Positions 37,382-49,135 of a DNA stretch of 64,000 nt are shown in pieces (the stretch's first letter is position 1; each line of letters begins with the position of its first letter). Below the pieces are notes generated by a model, which was not told the origin of the DNA, made no database searches, and worked only from the letters and a program-made list of their open reading frames with translations. This DNA comes from Diploscapter coronatus (taxonomy: Eukaryota; Nematoda; Chromadorea; Rhabditida; Rhabditidae). The translations under genes were made by a program, and so were the position numbers. The DNA lies in NCBI GenBank assembly GCA_964036155.1, contig OZ038422.1, positions 24,203,201 to 24,267,200 of the forward strand, given 5' to 3'.

Positions 37382-38320
37382 TCATACCGTGATCATCGGA
37401 AGAACAGCTTTACCCGTTTGACCTTCACCGGCGAACGCTTTCTTAGGATCCTTTTCGCCCTTTTTAGCTTCTTTGAACATGAAGACAAGCTTGTCCCTTT
37501 TCGAAGGTGATTCTTGTCGCAATATCTAAAATTTCTCGATTTCCTCATTTACTTCATTCAACATCCGTACTTGTAGCTCTGTTGAGGCACCCGGATCAAG
37601 AAGGGCATAGACTGGCGCTACCTAAAAATTGAATAAATTTACTAATCAGAATAAGGTCTTCGATTTCTTTCAATCGGTTCCGAAAATTGGCATGTGTGTA
37701 CTATGGCTGGGTTTTATTGAACCATGGAAACCCCGGATAGTTGTTGAATCATACCTTGAAGATAGCATTATTGCTGCACTTGACTTTGAACACCATACGC
37801 GAGCCGCCCGTATTCGTCAGCGTGTGCTTCGACGCGCCACCGAATTCGATAAATTCAGCGAATGGAGGGAATATTTCCATCGCGAGCGTCGGTTTCTCCG
37901 GTGGCATCTCTCTGAAAATGACATTCTTGAACGCTTCTTCAGGGCTTTTATAGAGATTTTCTTCTTTGAGTTTTCTGAGCATTGAATAGTTGAACCTTTC
38001 ATTTAGATATTCCGGAAGTAATATTTTCCAGAAAGAATATGTTGCGTTAACATAATCGGTGTGATGAATTCCTCCACTAATCGTTCTTTCCATGAATAAT
38101 GCAACTTCTAATAGTATGAAGCCTATCCTTACTTTGGCATTCCCATGGGGAAGTAGCTCATGGGATCCACAGTACAATATCTCTGTACTTGTTTTGCGAG
38201 ATTGTTGATTGTGGACGAGTTGCCATTGGTCATTGCGGTGGCCGTGTGCGCAGTCGTTGTGTTCGATGTCCGAGTGGCTGCCGACGACGAGCTCGACGCC
38301 TTGTTGCTGTGGTTGTTCAT
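37382..38320 (-). CDS. MSP-domain protein with low-complexity N-terminus
   Basis: Minus-strand exons 38320-38133, 37911-37755, 37621-37571 and 37525-37382 (TGA); 179 aa. Residues 1 to about 60 are Ser/Thr/Ala/Asn-rich (MNNHSNKASSSSSAATRTSN). The MSP immunoglobulin-like fold follows: AMEIFPPFAEFIEFGGASKH, then LTNTGGSRMVFKVKCSNNAI, then APVYALLDPGASTELQ, then RDKLVFMFKEAKKG. The (F/V)KVK(C)SNN signature is typical of major sperm protein and related small MSP-domain proteins. Nematode members act in sperm motility or as scaffold proteins; VAP-type members carry a C-terminal membrane anchor, which is absent here. The start follows an AATTTCAG acceptor, so it is likely trans-spliced. An in-frame ATG near the second exon start would give a 115-aa form, closer to the usual size. 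Confidence 0.85.
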
Positions 38321-41300
38321 CGTGGACAGCCTGAAATTTATGGGCACAATTAGGGTGCATTTTAGGGATCATCAAACTTTGAGAGAAACCATAAATTTAA
38401 TAAATGGTGACAAGTTCGGTTATCATCTTTCAAGAAACACGAGTCCGTTTAATTTATCATATCTTAAACTCACTGAGCCATCGTTGGTCTTGGATCTAAC
38501 ATGAAAGTAGATTTTAAAATTCGCTGGATGGAATATGAAAAATAATGAACTTATTATGTTCACTTTATGGCTTATCTTGTATCAATTATATCATCATAAT
38601 GGATTTATTATAAAGATAGATTTCAAAGTCAGCGATATCTTTCAAAATTAAACTTTATCCGACGATGGCGTATGCTTGTGTTTTTCGAATATTCAAATAC
38701 TCATCTCGCATTATTAAAATATATTTTCATGTAAGCTTCGATATTTAACTCATATTTTCCAATTTGAACTTTTACGATTTAATCCCCTTATTGATAGTTT
38801 TTTATGAGTGCATAATCTCTAAATGGGTATCATTGGACTTTCCTAATCATAAAATCTTTGACTTGTCACATCTTTATCAACTTTTCTAAAGTGCTGATTC
38901 TTCTTCAAGATATGACCATGTTAGCTCGAAAATGACGCAAATCCCTACCTCTTCTCTTGCAGCTACGTCAGCAGCGTTCGGTTATCTGTCAATTGCATCA
39001 CATCGAATTCGAATTTCGACGTCCTTCGGATTTTTCACACAAAACAATTATCGTCGAGCTCTCGGGTCGATAATATCAAAGGGAAGGTTCATCTGAAGCC
39101 AATTCTAGACTTAGTTTGCGTGGATCTGAATGGTTCATTCGTGGAATTAATTCAGCATGAAAATAATTCGAGAAAAATAATCAAAAGAGTCACTGACAAA
39201 GCATAGCAATTATCAAAGGGGTCGATTCGAGGGAATATGAAAGGAAGGTAAACATTTTCAATAAAAAAGAATTTAGCATAATAAAAGAAGTATAATCAGG
39301 CAGAAAAAATAAAATCAGGTGGACCGATTCTGAGAATCAAGTAAAATTAAATGAACGAGTGGTAACTCTAGATCAGGAAATATCTAGTTGAGTATATCAA
39401 GTACAGAAAGGGTGAAGATAAAGTTAGATAAATCCTGGTTATTCTTCTTCTACATTCTAGAAATTCCTTGTTTACTAACAAAGATGAAGATTTTAGGTAA
39501 AGGTTCAACATATTCTGTATATTCTGAACCCAGAATAACTTATGCAAGCAGATTTACGCTACTCTCGAGTTCTTCGATTTTCCGGCGAGTTTTTATGTTT
39601 GAGCCCTCGTCGCGTTGCAACACCGAAATATAGCAGAAGACAATACATCGACCGAAGTCGGTTATGAATAAATGATCGAAGACGAGAAGGGGATAGAGTG
39701 GGAATGCATAAATGAGACCAGATGAACAAGATGCATAAAGTCGGAGAAATCAATGAAGCTGAACATATTCATGATGATGGTTGAATAGAAAAAGTAACTG
39801 ATGTTATTTAAGGAGGTTTCTAAACTTCATGACATCTTGGCATCGATTGAAATAAAGAAATGAGATTTTTATACGTCATGACATTCAAAATTTCTGAAGA
39901 AGATAAATCGTTTGACATCTTTCAATTTTTTCTCGCGCTTTTTCATATGGATCGATATCAGTATGTCTAGAAACTTCAAAATGACCTTTTCCTGAAAACT
40001 CGAAAGATTCTTCCGACAGATTAGAACGTTTTCAAGGTAAACAGACTTCAGAAAGCAAAAATAGACGAGAGTTTGAAGCGAAACAACACATTCTGAAGGA
40101 TCCTCGAGACGAATAATGGATTAGTGCAAAGTGATGCGGAACAAGGGGAATTAGAAACTGCGTCAGGAAAAAATCTTGAAACTCATGACGATAAATCGTT
40201 ATGACATGATGAAATATCACGATGATAATGAAGAACCACAAAATACCTCCCTAAATTCTCCTATACTATTTTAAAGTGGGTTTGATTATTCGCTATTTCG
40301 TCATGTGGTTGGAGTTATTCATGGTATAAAATACCTTTTCCTGCATTATTTCGTAGGAAATAGAGTTTTCACGTAGAGAAATGCAAAAAATCAAGATTTT
40401 CATTTTCATTCAATAAATTAGTGAGTAAGATTTCATAACCTTCCAGATGATTCAAGAAAGAACGGAAAAATCCTTCTGAATACGTGTGGCAACCTTCATC
40501 CTATCTCTTCATTGTTTGTAAAGCTTTGCCCGAAATCTCACCAAATTTCAAGCTCTCACTCATTCGATGCCTTTCCTTCTCGAGATTTTCCCGCCTTTAT
40601 TCTAGGCCAACAGCAGCGTTTTATGGCTTTTCAAAAGGTCTCCGAATAATAGGCACGGCAGAAGTGAAAGGAAGCTTCCAGAGTGACTAACTGCACTCAC
40701 ACACATACACATACCTTTCAGAATAACTTTTTCACAGGTTGAGTAGTGGGTTGAGAGAAAGGAAATTGAATCCATGGTGCTAGGATAGACGTGGGATTTC
40801 TGTATATCAATATTTTGAGGAAATTCATGTTATGTAAACGAGAAGAAATTGATCTTCTTTCATCCATTCATGAATTATAATAGGATCTTTTTCAAAGTTG
40901 GCCTTGAAAAGAAACAGAACTACTATGCTATTGCACGCATATTCAAAACGAAAACTTACTACGACAAGATCACGTAATGATGGCAAATGGCCTTGTCGTA
41001 ATTATGCTCTACGTCACAATGCTCTTGAATACTCACTCCCATTCAAGTCCTTTCATTGCACATTACGGACTCCCACTCTAGAGGCTCTTCAACTGCCATG
41101 TCACATGCAAGTCAAAAACAACTAAATCACTCGCAAAAACTTGTATCGTCAGACATTTGTAGATTCTCGGAAAGATTTCAAAGGCCGAAATGAATGCCAC
41201 TCAATAAATAATGAAAATCGTCGTCTTGCATAAGGAACACGGAACGAAAATGTGTAATGAGGTTTTTCTAGAAGAGAGGATCAATAAGTGTTGAATTAAG

Positions 41301-42087
41301 TTGATTTTAGAAAGAATGTTTTTTCGATTTAGAAAATTCTTGATTAGAACTTTTTCTAAGAAATGAGTAATTTCATAGGGAAAAAAATTCCGAACTTGGT
41401 ATCTTTTGAAAAAAAGTGAAACTTCATTCTGTCAAAAAGCAGATGAAAGATAAATTAATTTTCCAGAAAAGAAACGTTTGAAACTTCACTTTTCAGCAAT
41501 GAATGATGGCAGAATAAAAATGGAAATAAGCAAAGCAGAAGCAGAAAGATTGGAATTCTCATATGTGAAGGGAAGGGATGAGATATCGATGAGCCCTTGC
41601 ATGAATTGCATGAATAAATGCAAAAGGGAAGAAGCGAATCTAATTTGTTCGGCGAAATAATGAATGCCATAAACGGGAATCGTCAAAGACAAGCCGGATA
41701 AATAAAAGCGATCATCCTCAACGATCATTGAATCTACCAGAACGTTTTAGTTCAGGTAAGTCAAATTTCGTGCTCTTGGAATCTTGAAACTAAAGAAAGT
41801 AATAGCGATAATTGAATTGATGCTATAGCTATCAAGAGTGTATCAAGTCAAGATACTGGAAGTCATTCACCATTAAAAAAGATATATGGGAGCGAATTCC
41901 ATAGTAAAAACAAAACGAGATAATTTTATCGATAAAGAAATTTCCCAATACGTACCAGTCAAGTAGCGAAAGAGTTATAAGAAAGTAAAAAAAAAAAAAA
42001 AAAAAACAGAACGCGTTTGTTACATCAGTGCACAACTTTCCCAGGAGCACGTTCAGACACGGATAACAAGTTTTTTGATCTCAAAAG
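38321..42087. other. 3.8-kb region without a recognised gene
   Basis: AT-rich. ORFs on both strands (for example 40.5-41.7 kb) are short, overlap on opposite strands and lack domains. It may hold upstream sequence of the MSP gene and 3' sequence of the minus-strand membrane gene. Confidence 0.4.
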
Positions 42088-45000
42088 CTAGCTGGGAGTG
42101 TGAATTAAAAGGACGTCGATTATTGCGAGAATGGCCCTCTTAGGGAGTTGTTGGGAAATATTGGTGAAGCGGGGCGCATTGATGTCTTGGAATGGGGGCA
42201 GCGGCGGCAAACAGCGGCGGATGGCATTCCAGCAGAGAGGCCTGAAGAAGACGGGGAAGGAGTCAGTCCGCGCACTTGGATGTGGTCTCCCCGAGGGACA
42301 TCGCGGCACTGCGATTGTGCCTGCCCAAGTTCGGCCAGGGCCCAGAGCTAGTCATGAGGGAAGTGTTGAGAGATTGCCGCTCGGCAGACAGCCGCATAAC
42401 TCATCACTTCCCCCCAAGATCATCCGAAAAATGCCCCCCAGCCGAACTCGAAGAATGTTCCCACAGATGAGCGCCGAGGAGAAATCGAATCAACAACACG
42501 GAGAACATATTGAATTAGCAGGGAATTCCCGAATTTGGACCGATGGTTCTTTGAACGCACTTAAGGGCCACAAATTTCGAGAATATTGAAACTGAGAGAA
42601 CCAAAGACTCGAGATCAAGAAATGGGTGTGTCTCTTGAGCTATTCTAGGAAATATAAATCCATGTTAAAGGAATGAAATGGGGACGATAGTTGAGTAAAA
42701 TTTTCCTTGTTTTCATTCGATAAAACTTTGGGCTTTTCAAGCTATTTTTCTTTGATAGTAGGAAGCAATTTAATTATGGATGCAAGAAAGAACGAAATAT
42801 TTTTACTCGGGTTTTTTTTTTCTAAAATAAGCCTCTGCAATAAAGTCATTGCAGAACTCAACCCACTTGGAATGCAACGACGAATCTAATCACATAAAGG
42901 AATTATAGTGTTCCTCCATGCTCACGCAAGTCAACATTAAAAATACTAGACGAAGGAGAATCCACGAAATATCGAACAAATACATAGCATGGGAGCAAAA
43001 AAGATAGAGCGGGTTCATTGGATCGCATGATATGAGTTTTCGAGGCAGAATTCATTATTAGTACGAATTCGGAGAAAGTGAAAAACTGCAAGGATTTAGG
43101 TCAAAGAAGATAATATTCTGGATGGGGAGAGCAAAGACTAGGCCAATGATAATGTAAAAACGATTATATCATCAACAAGAATTTGTACAATGAAGAACCT
43201 TAGAGATCGAAATAAGAATCTGTGCCTGTAAAATTTTTCGAAATCACAATCTGAATTTGTTTCCAAAAAATTCAAAATCGAAACTGAATTCGATCCATTC
43301 ACATCTGTTAATGTCGCGAACGCAATGAGTCGTATGATATGAGCCTCCTCTGGCGTATTCGTGATTACTTGGGAGTTTAAAACCAAGAAGATACAGCTGA
43401 GATTCAGGTCTTCAGGGATTATGGTATAAAATGAGAGCAGAGGCTAGATGAATAACAATGAACGCGGCATTGACGTAGTAGATATCACAGATAACTGGGT
43501 AGCATGATAGTCTCTTCCGAAAGCAAGTGTATGATCAGTCAGAAATTTAGAATCCAGAAAAGATACAGCTGAGATTCAGGTCATTGAGGGACTATGGGAA
43601 GAAATGAGAGCAAAGGCTAGATCAATGGGAGACTGCTGGCGTCACACTCCCCAGAGGCACCGGCGCCGGAAACAAAGCCGCGAGGGCTGTTATCGCCCAG
43701 GAAGTGTCGGATGTAGCTGCCCAAATATGAGCAGGCAGCAAATCAATTGCATGAAATATGAGCCAACCCACCGCGAGCAACAACTTCCATTCACACACAT
43801 TCGGTATGTATGAATCTTTGGCTATGTGTATCACTATGTTTCACCATATTGAGGAAATATTCTATGCTTATTCTGATGAGCCTGAATCAAGATGAAGACG
43901 ACTATCTGAAAGATGCTGAAATCAAAGCAGAAATGAAGATTGTGTTGAACGAATAACATCGATTTTTCTATCTTCTAGATCCTTATTGTCCATCATAAAA
44001 TCAGTACTTTGACTTTTTCACCATGTGTTTGTTTCGTTCAAGAAATTTATGTCCTGCAATTTTAAACTGACAACAGCTCTTGCTTGCTGAAAATTTATTG
44101 TTGTGCGCGTGTGAAAATTCATCGGAATGATGGAATGATTCAGAGATAAAGTGTGAGACCAGTATGTGAGAAGAATTAGGCAAAAGGTGCTGATTGCCGC
44201 CAACTGATAAGACCAGCAGCGTCCAACAGGTACGCGGCTGGAGCATGAGAGTAGAGTACATAAGCTGGTACGAGTCGTTAGCCGTCCAATGGGTAGGGAA
44301 GAAAGTCACCGTTTGATCGCATAATATGCTGAAAACATACGAATAGAGTTATTGACAGCCAAAATATAGATGAAAAGTAAGCAAATAAGCTTCATCCTGA
44401 CTGAAAGAACGGAAATGGTACGTGATGAGCTCTTACAACGACTTAGTTAGAATGAAGCACACCCTACTATCCATATTTATCTAACTTTAATGATAAACAT
44501 ACCGGCGATAAAAGCTAGAAATGCGCTAATAACAATTATAAACATGACGATAAAGAATATATTGTTGTGCCCATATATTAAACCTGCAAAATCAGAAACT
44601 CAAATAGACGTATCGATTTTATCACCTCACCAAAAGTTAGAAATGCTGCAGGGAAAAGTAGGAAGGCAAATGAAATTGCGATGTAGAAGAATATTCGTCG
44701 AGGCTGAGTCGCTGTGACCTGCTCAAAGACAGGCGGTTGATCCAGGATTCCTGCGACTTTAGTCGTTCTGATGAAGTATATTGAAAATTCACTAACTGCT
44801 TCGCAACGATACTCGAGATGATTGTGAAACCTGGGAAGTACAAGTTCCTGGTGTCGGGGGGTACATTGGGCTATTCGGCGTTCGCGGAGATCGAACCGTG
44901 CTTCCAGGTCTAGAACTTATCTCTTTGGTTACCATGAATCGAGGATTTTTAGCATCCAAACTAAAGAATGGAGGCCAAACTTCTCCTTTACAACATCACA

Positions 45001-45305
45001 AAGCCTTATTGGAATTGCAGAAAACCCCAAAAAAGCCTTCTTCTTCTTCAAGCCAGTAAAAGTTACCTCTTCCCATAATGCCCATGCCCTTTGGGCGTAG
45101 ATGCTGCCGCGGATTGTCGGCTTGTTTGCCTGTACAAATTTACACTCGGATTGAAGTTCAGCTGTGTTGGAGGCGTCACTGCATACGGAGAATCGAGTGG
45201 GTGTGGATGAACCGTCGGTGTACTAACAGACCCAGATGATGATCGGATAGAGGTGTTGCGATAGGGTGGTGGCGCGGAAGGACGCATTTTTACGTCGCCT
45301 TCCAT
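42088..45305 (-). CDS. multi-pass membrane protein with Pro/Ser-rich N-terminus (3' end unresolved)
   Basis: Firm minus-strand exons: 45305-45067 (ATG), 44909-44797, 44756-44631, 44583-44503 and one starting at 44400. They are phase-consistent, with a 40-bp intron between the second and third. The N-terminal cytosolic part is Ser/Pro/Thr-rich (MRPSAPPPYRNTSIRSSSGS, SPRTPNSPMYPPTPGT). It is followed by TM1 (IFFYIAISFAFLLFPAAFLT), TM2 (IFFIVMFIIVISAFLAFIAG) and TM3 (KLICLLFIYILAV). The fifth exon either ends at TGA 44306 by read-through or splices at ATT C|GTATGT. In-phase targets are an exon after 44265 (YVLYSHAPAAYLLDAAG) and a GC-rich exon 43815-43622 containing WKLLLAVGWLIFHAIDLLPA, a likely TM4. 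GC-rich exon-like sequence with a strong acceptor (CTTCTTCAG) begins at 42241 and may be the last exon. The family was not recognised; a four-TM topology is likely. Confidence 0.55.
43387..43623. repeat. imperfect direct repeat, two 65-bp copies
   Basis: Copies at 43387-43451 and 43559-43623 both read AGATACAGCTGAGATTCAGG, then an AGGGA(T/C)TATGG block and ATGAGAGCA(G/A)AGGCTAGAT. The spacing is 172 bp. The second copy abuts the TGA end of the candidate membrane-protein exon on the minus strand. Confidence 0.65.
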
Positions 45306-48300
45306 CTTTAGTTTCCAAGCTTCTGAAATTCTACAAGTTTGTGAAGATCAAAATCTAATGAGCGAACTTGATTCCTTTCTGCGCATTACTTTCAGAAACG
45401 GAAGGAAACGAAAAGAACAAGAGGATTGTTAAACCGCAAAAACTTACAGTGATAGCGATCTTCACAGAAATTTTCAGGCTTTGGTACAGGATTAAATTGT
45501 AGAGATCAATATATGGAGTTATTTGCGAAGTTGGAAAGTGAAATTGGCCCAGGACCGAGAGCGCGGAAGAGGGAAATGGGAAGGGGAGAGGGGACGGTAT
45601 TTGTTTTGCCTGGTTCCCCCTTCTTTTGGCAGCTTTTCCACTCTATCTCTCACTTTCTGCCTTTTCTCTCTACATTATTAGAGTCATGTGGATGAGCCAG
45701 CCCAACAATTCGCATGCGTGTGCAGCTTGTGCAAGTGCACCGTCCATAATCAACAGAGTTTGCACCCCTCTAAACTCTCCCTGTAAAGACTATTTCCATA
45801 GAGAAAATCTGAATCACCGCATCCCAATGTGTTTGCGGTGCGAACGACTGACGAATAGCATGCACTGTTTTGAGTGAGGCGACAGAGAGGTTACCAATAA
45901 AGATCCATAAAATTCACGTATCACATGGGCGATCTGTCAGCGAGACAAGACATTCATGATAAATGAGGATATAGCTACAAATTTCATATTTCATGAAAGC
46001 ATCGACTTTGAAGCAGCAAGTTTTATCTTTTCATGCTGATGATAAAATTGACAAATGTTAGATCAGGCAGATTTCGAACCCCTTGATGATTGTTTCAGGC
46101 CGCTTCCTCGATCCACTTCAACCCCTTCCCGTTCCCCGTTCTTCATTCCTCTCCTCTCTTTGCTCTTCATTTGTATGCTTACGTGCGAGTGGCTCTGTGC
46201 ATGCTGCTGCTGTGCGCACAGAGGGAGGATGGACAATTCTGACACCTCACGACCTGTTTCGGCCGCGAGAAAGCTTCGCACAAATCTACCTGCGTTCTGC
46301 ATCTTTAAAATCAATTTGTGATTATTTTCCCCTAAGTTTTTACTTCCATCGTTACTTCGCATTCTGTAGTATCATGTTGTTATACTTTGTCCAAACAAGA
46401 TGAAATTTCAGCCCAGCTCAAAACAAAAACATCGCATTTTAGTTTCTGCATATATCTTCTAGCCTTTTTGCTCCAAGTACCAAGTAAATTTGCACTTTGC
46501 CGGATAAAATTTCATGTCAGTTTTTCATAAAGACCTCTTACCTGAATCAACGGTGTTGATTGCATGCTTCTTTGTGTGCTCATATTTGTCTTCTTCAGCG
46601 CATTCGTCCTGTCCATTTGTCCCGCTACCCCTTTCAGCGCTCGATTTCGGCTTCCATTCTCGTCTTCTGTGTTCGGTTTTTCTGGCTACAGGCCCGTTTA
46701 ATTCAGTCCGACCGTCTGTTTATTTTTAGTCCTCTTACTCGATTTTTTCATGTCTCGTGCGAGGATTCGTTTTCCCCTCTGCTTGCGTTGTGCCTTTTAG
46801 TCTGTCGGTGTACATCCGATGTCCGCTCCGTCGAGTGCCGAGGCGCTAGACGAAGAGGTCATTGCCGGGCTACTTTCGATTCGACACGGCCACTTTAAAA
46901 TATAATTGCCAGTGGGTGTAGCGTCGTTGACCTTGCTTGAAAATATCCTCTAGTCTTTCAAGTGAGGTTTCAATTTCACTTGGTATTTTTTAAGGTTGAG
47001 ATTCGGCAAAACTTATTATATAAAAGTGGGATACACCTTACGTTTCAAACTAATGCTGTTCCAATTCCACAAATTTCTTTTCATTGTCATAACGTCTTCG
47101 TATGATTATATTCAAACAAACCATATTTTTTCCATTTTTATACCTGCTTGAGATAAAGCTGGCCTATTTTCAAGAAGACAAATAACGAATCTGCCATCAA
47201 GCTCTTTCTGGCGTTATTCAGTAATTATTCCCCCTTTTCCAGTAGCAACTTCCATGCTTGTATCATTTGTCGACACTTCTAGAGCAATTGACGGCACTAG
47301 TGCTCTTATGCTTGAGTCGGATCACTTACAAACACTTTCTGTTTTGCAGCCGGAGCATTTAGCATTCCCCTTCTCTGTTGGTTATTATTGCATCTCTCCC
47401 TTCAGAGCGACTCTGTTTACCTTTACCTGTCTTCTCTCTTCCCGCTCTTTCTGTACATAAGAGGAAAGAAGGAACCCCTTAAGCTCAGTCCCCTAAATGG
47501 CTACGCAAATTCCCATAATCGTGTGAGCATCTTTGAGGCAATTTATGGCATATCTTTCATTGTGCGAGTGAGCAGTACTCTCGCAATAAATACCCTCATC
47601 GATGTATCGTACCTGTCAGTATTGCCTAATTACCTCAGCAAAAGTGTTCTGGTTCTCTTCATACAGTTGAGCTGCTTGCACTTTGGGCGCGACATAGTTT
47701 TTCATCAATAAAGCTGATCATAGTTCTTCATATTCATATGCGTTCTGTGATGGTGTAAATGAGATGTTCATCATCAAAAATTTTATAGACCTTTGCAGTT
47801 TTTGACAACTTTACTACCTCGAACTTGTCTTTTCAAACAATAGCCCAACATTCACCTGTCACTTCTGATAAGTATGCAAATGCGCATATTCATTCTGACA
47901 GCATCTGCAGTAGTTTCCTGTCGATAGTCCATAAATGCCTAGTGTGAAGCTTTCCTCGTCGTGCGTGTTTTTCTCACCCTTCGCGATTCCATCTTCCTCT
48001 GCCCAGCCCTCTCATTTACAGGGCGGACATTTCCCTCATTCTCTTCTTGACTTTCTCTCAGATGATGCTTTCCTTCCTATGTTTTTACTTGCCCTGGTCA
48101 TGCGCGCGCGCGCGTAGCATCGCACTTCATTTTTTGCATGTATAATTCCTCGATTTCACTCGTTCGCCTTTCACTGTTCTACTCCTACAATTTCACCTCT
48201 GGGAATTTTAGTTCCAACAATTCGCGCCAGAACGCTAGATTCGCCGCGAGTTCATGACATTTGACAAAACGAATTAGAGTGAAGATCCATAGCTTTCTGT

Positions 48301-49135
48301 GATTTTCTCATGATATACTATCCCGAAGAAATCTATACCTCTCAATTCCTTTAAAGTTTCTAGACTTTATCGTTATGCAACTTCTTTCCAAAGCATTAGT
48401 GCATTCGAATGTGATCCAATCATAATTCTCCGTTCCTTTCACCTAGGCGTTCGAAATCCATCCATTTCGTTCCCTTTCCGACCCCTCTCTCTTTCTCTCT
48501 CCGCAAACGATCAGCATAAATTATCTTCGCCTTCCATTGAACAAGATGCATGATCGATTGGATTTATGAACGGACAGCTTTGATATCTTTGAAATTTATA
48601 TCCTTGCAGATACGCTAGTGATGTGATGAGTTTGCTATCAGTGTCGTCTCCGTGCTATTCAATTCATGATGCACTGCGGTTGGCTAGCAAAGATTCATTA
48701 TTCTTCTACGTAGACAATAAGGACGCGAAGAAAAATGGTATTATTTAAGTTTATGTTTGAAATTTTGATCAAGTTTTATTCGATCACTAATGTTCGCCAT
48801 CAACAATTCGAAATAGCCGTCCTCATGCTTGTTATCTACTCTTCTTATATCTACCTGCATTTCATGCGCATTGTTATCAAATCAATGTATCCTTCTATCA
48901 GTGCGTGTTTGCTATCTGCCTTATCGAGCCCTCTCTCGACTCTCTCACTCCCCTTTTGGACTGCCTGTGCAAAGGCCAATTGTAAATTGTGCAGTTTGTG
49001 CATCATCTCGCCATGTTTCGCAGGCACTCATTGATCGAGCCGCAATTGATTATGGCGAGATTAAGTACTTCAGTCTTAATTATGGAGATCGTTTTTAATC
49101 AAATACTTGCAATTATTATCATTCGGCACTTTCAG
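45306..49135. other. 3.8-kb intergenic region between divergent genes
   Basis: Lies between the minus-strand membrane gene and the plus-strand WASP gene, so it probably carries both promoters and possibly a WASP 5' exon. It is pyrimidine-rich on the + strand. It contains a short (GC)n run at 48101-48114. ORFs of 80-110 codons (46.0-47.7 kb) overlap each other and lack domains. Confidence 0.4.

Noticed and set aside
37749..38375. 208-codon minus-strand ORF
   Set aside because: It runs through an intron of the MSP-domain gene. Only its last part (37755-37911) is in the correct frame; the first part is out of frame with the real first exon.
42131..42589. 152-codon plus-strand ORF
   Set aside because: Lies in the GC-rich island where most frames are open; no domain or splice context. 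The minus-strand reading has a better acceptor and a neighbouring gene on that strand.
44329..44340. Apparent 12-bp intron GTATGTTTTCAG
   Set aside because: Far too short to splice. Its ends look canonical, but the donor, if used, must pair with a more distant acceptor.
46560..46898. 112-codon plus-strand ORF and overlapping ORFs
   Set aside because: Cys/Arg/Leu-rich translation of a pyrimidine-rich spacer, no start context or domain.
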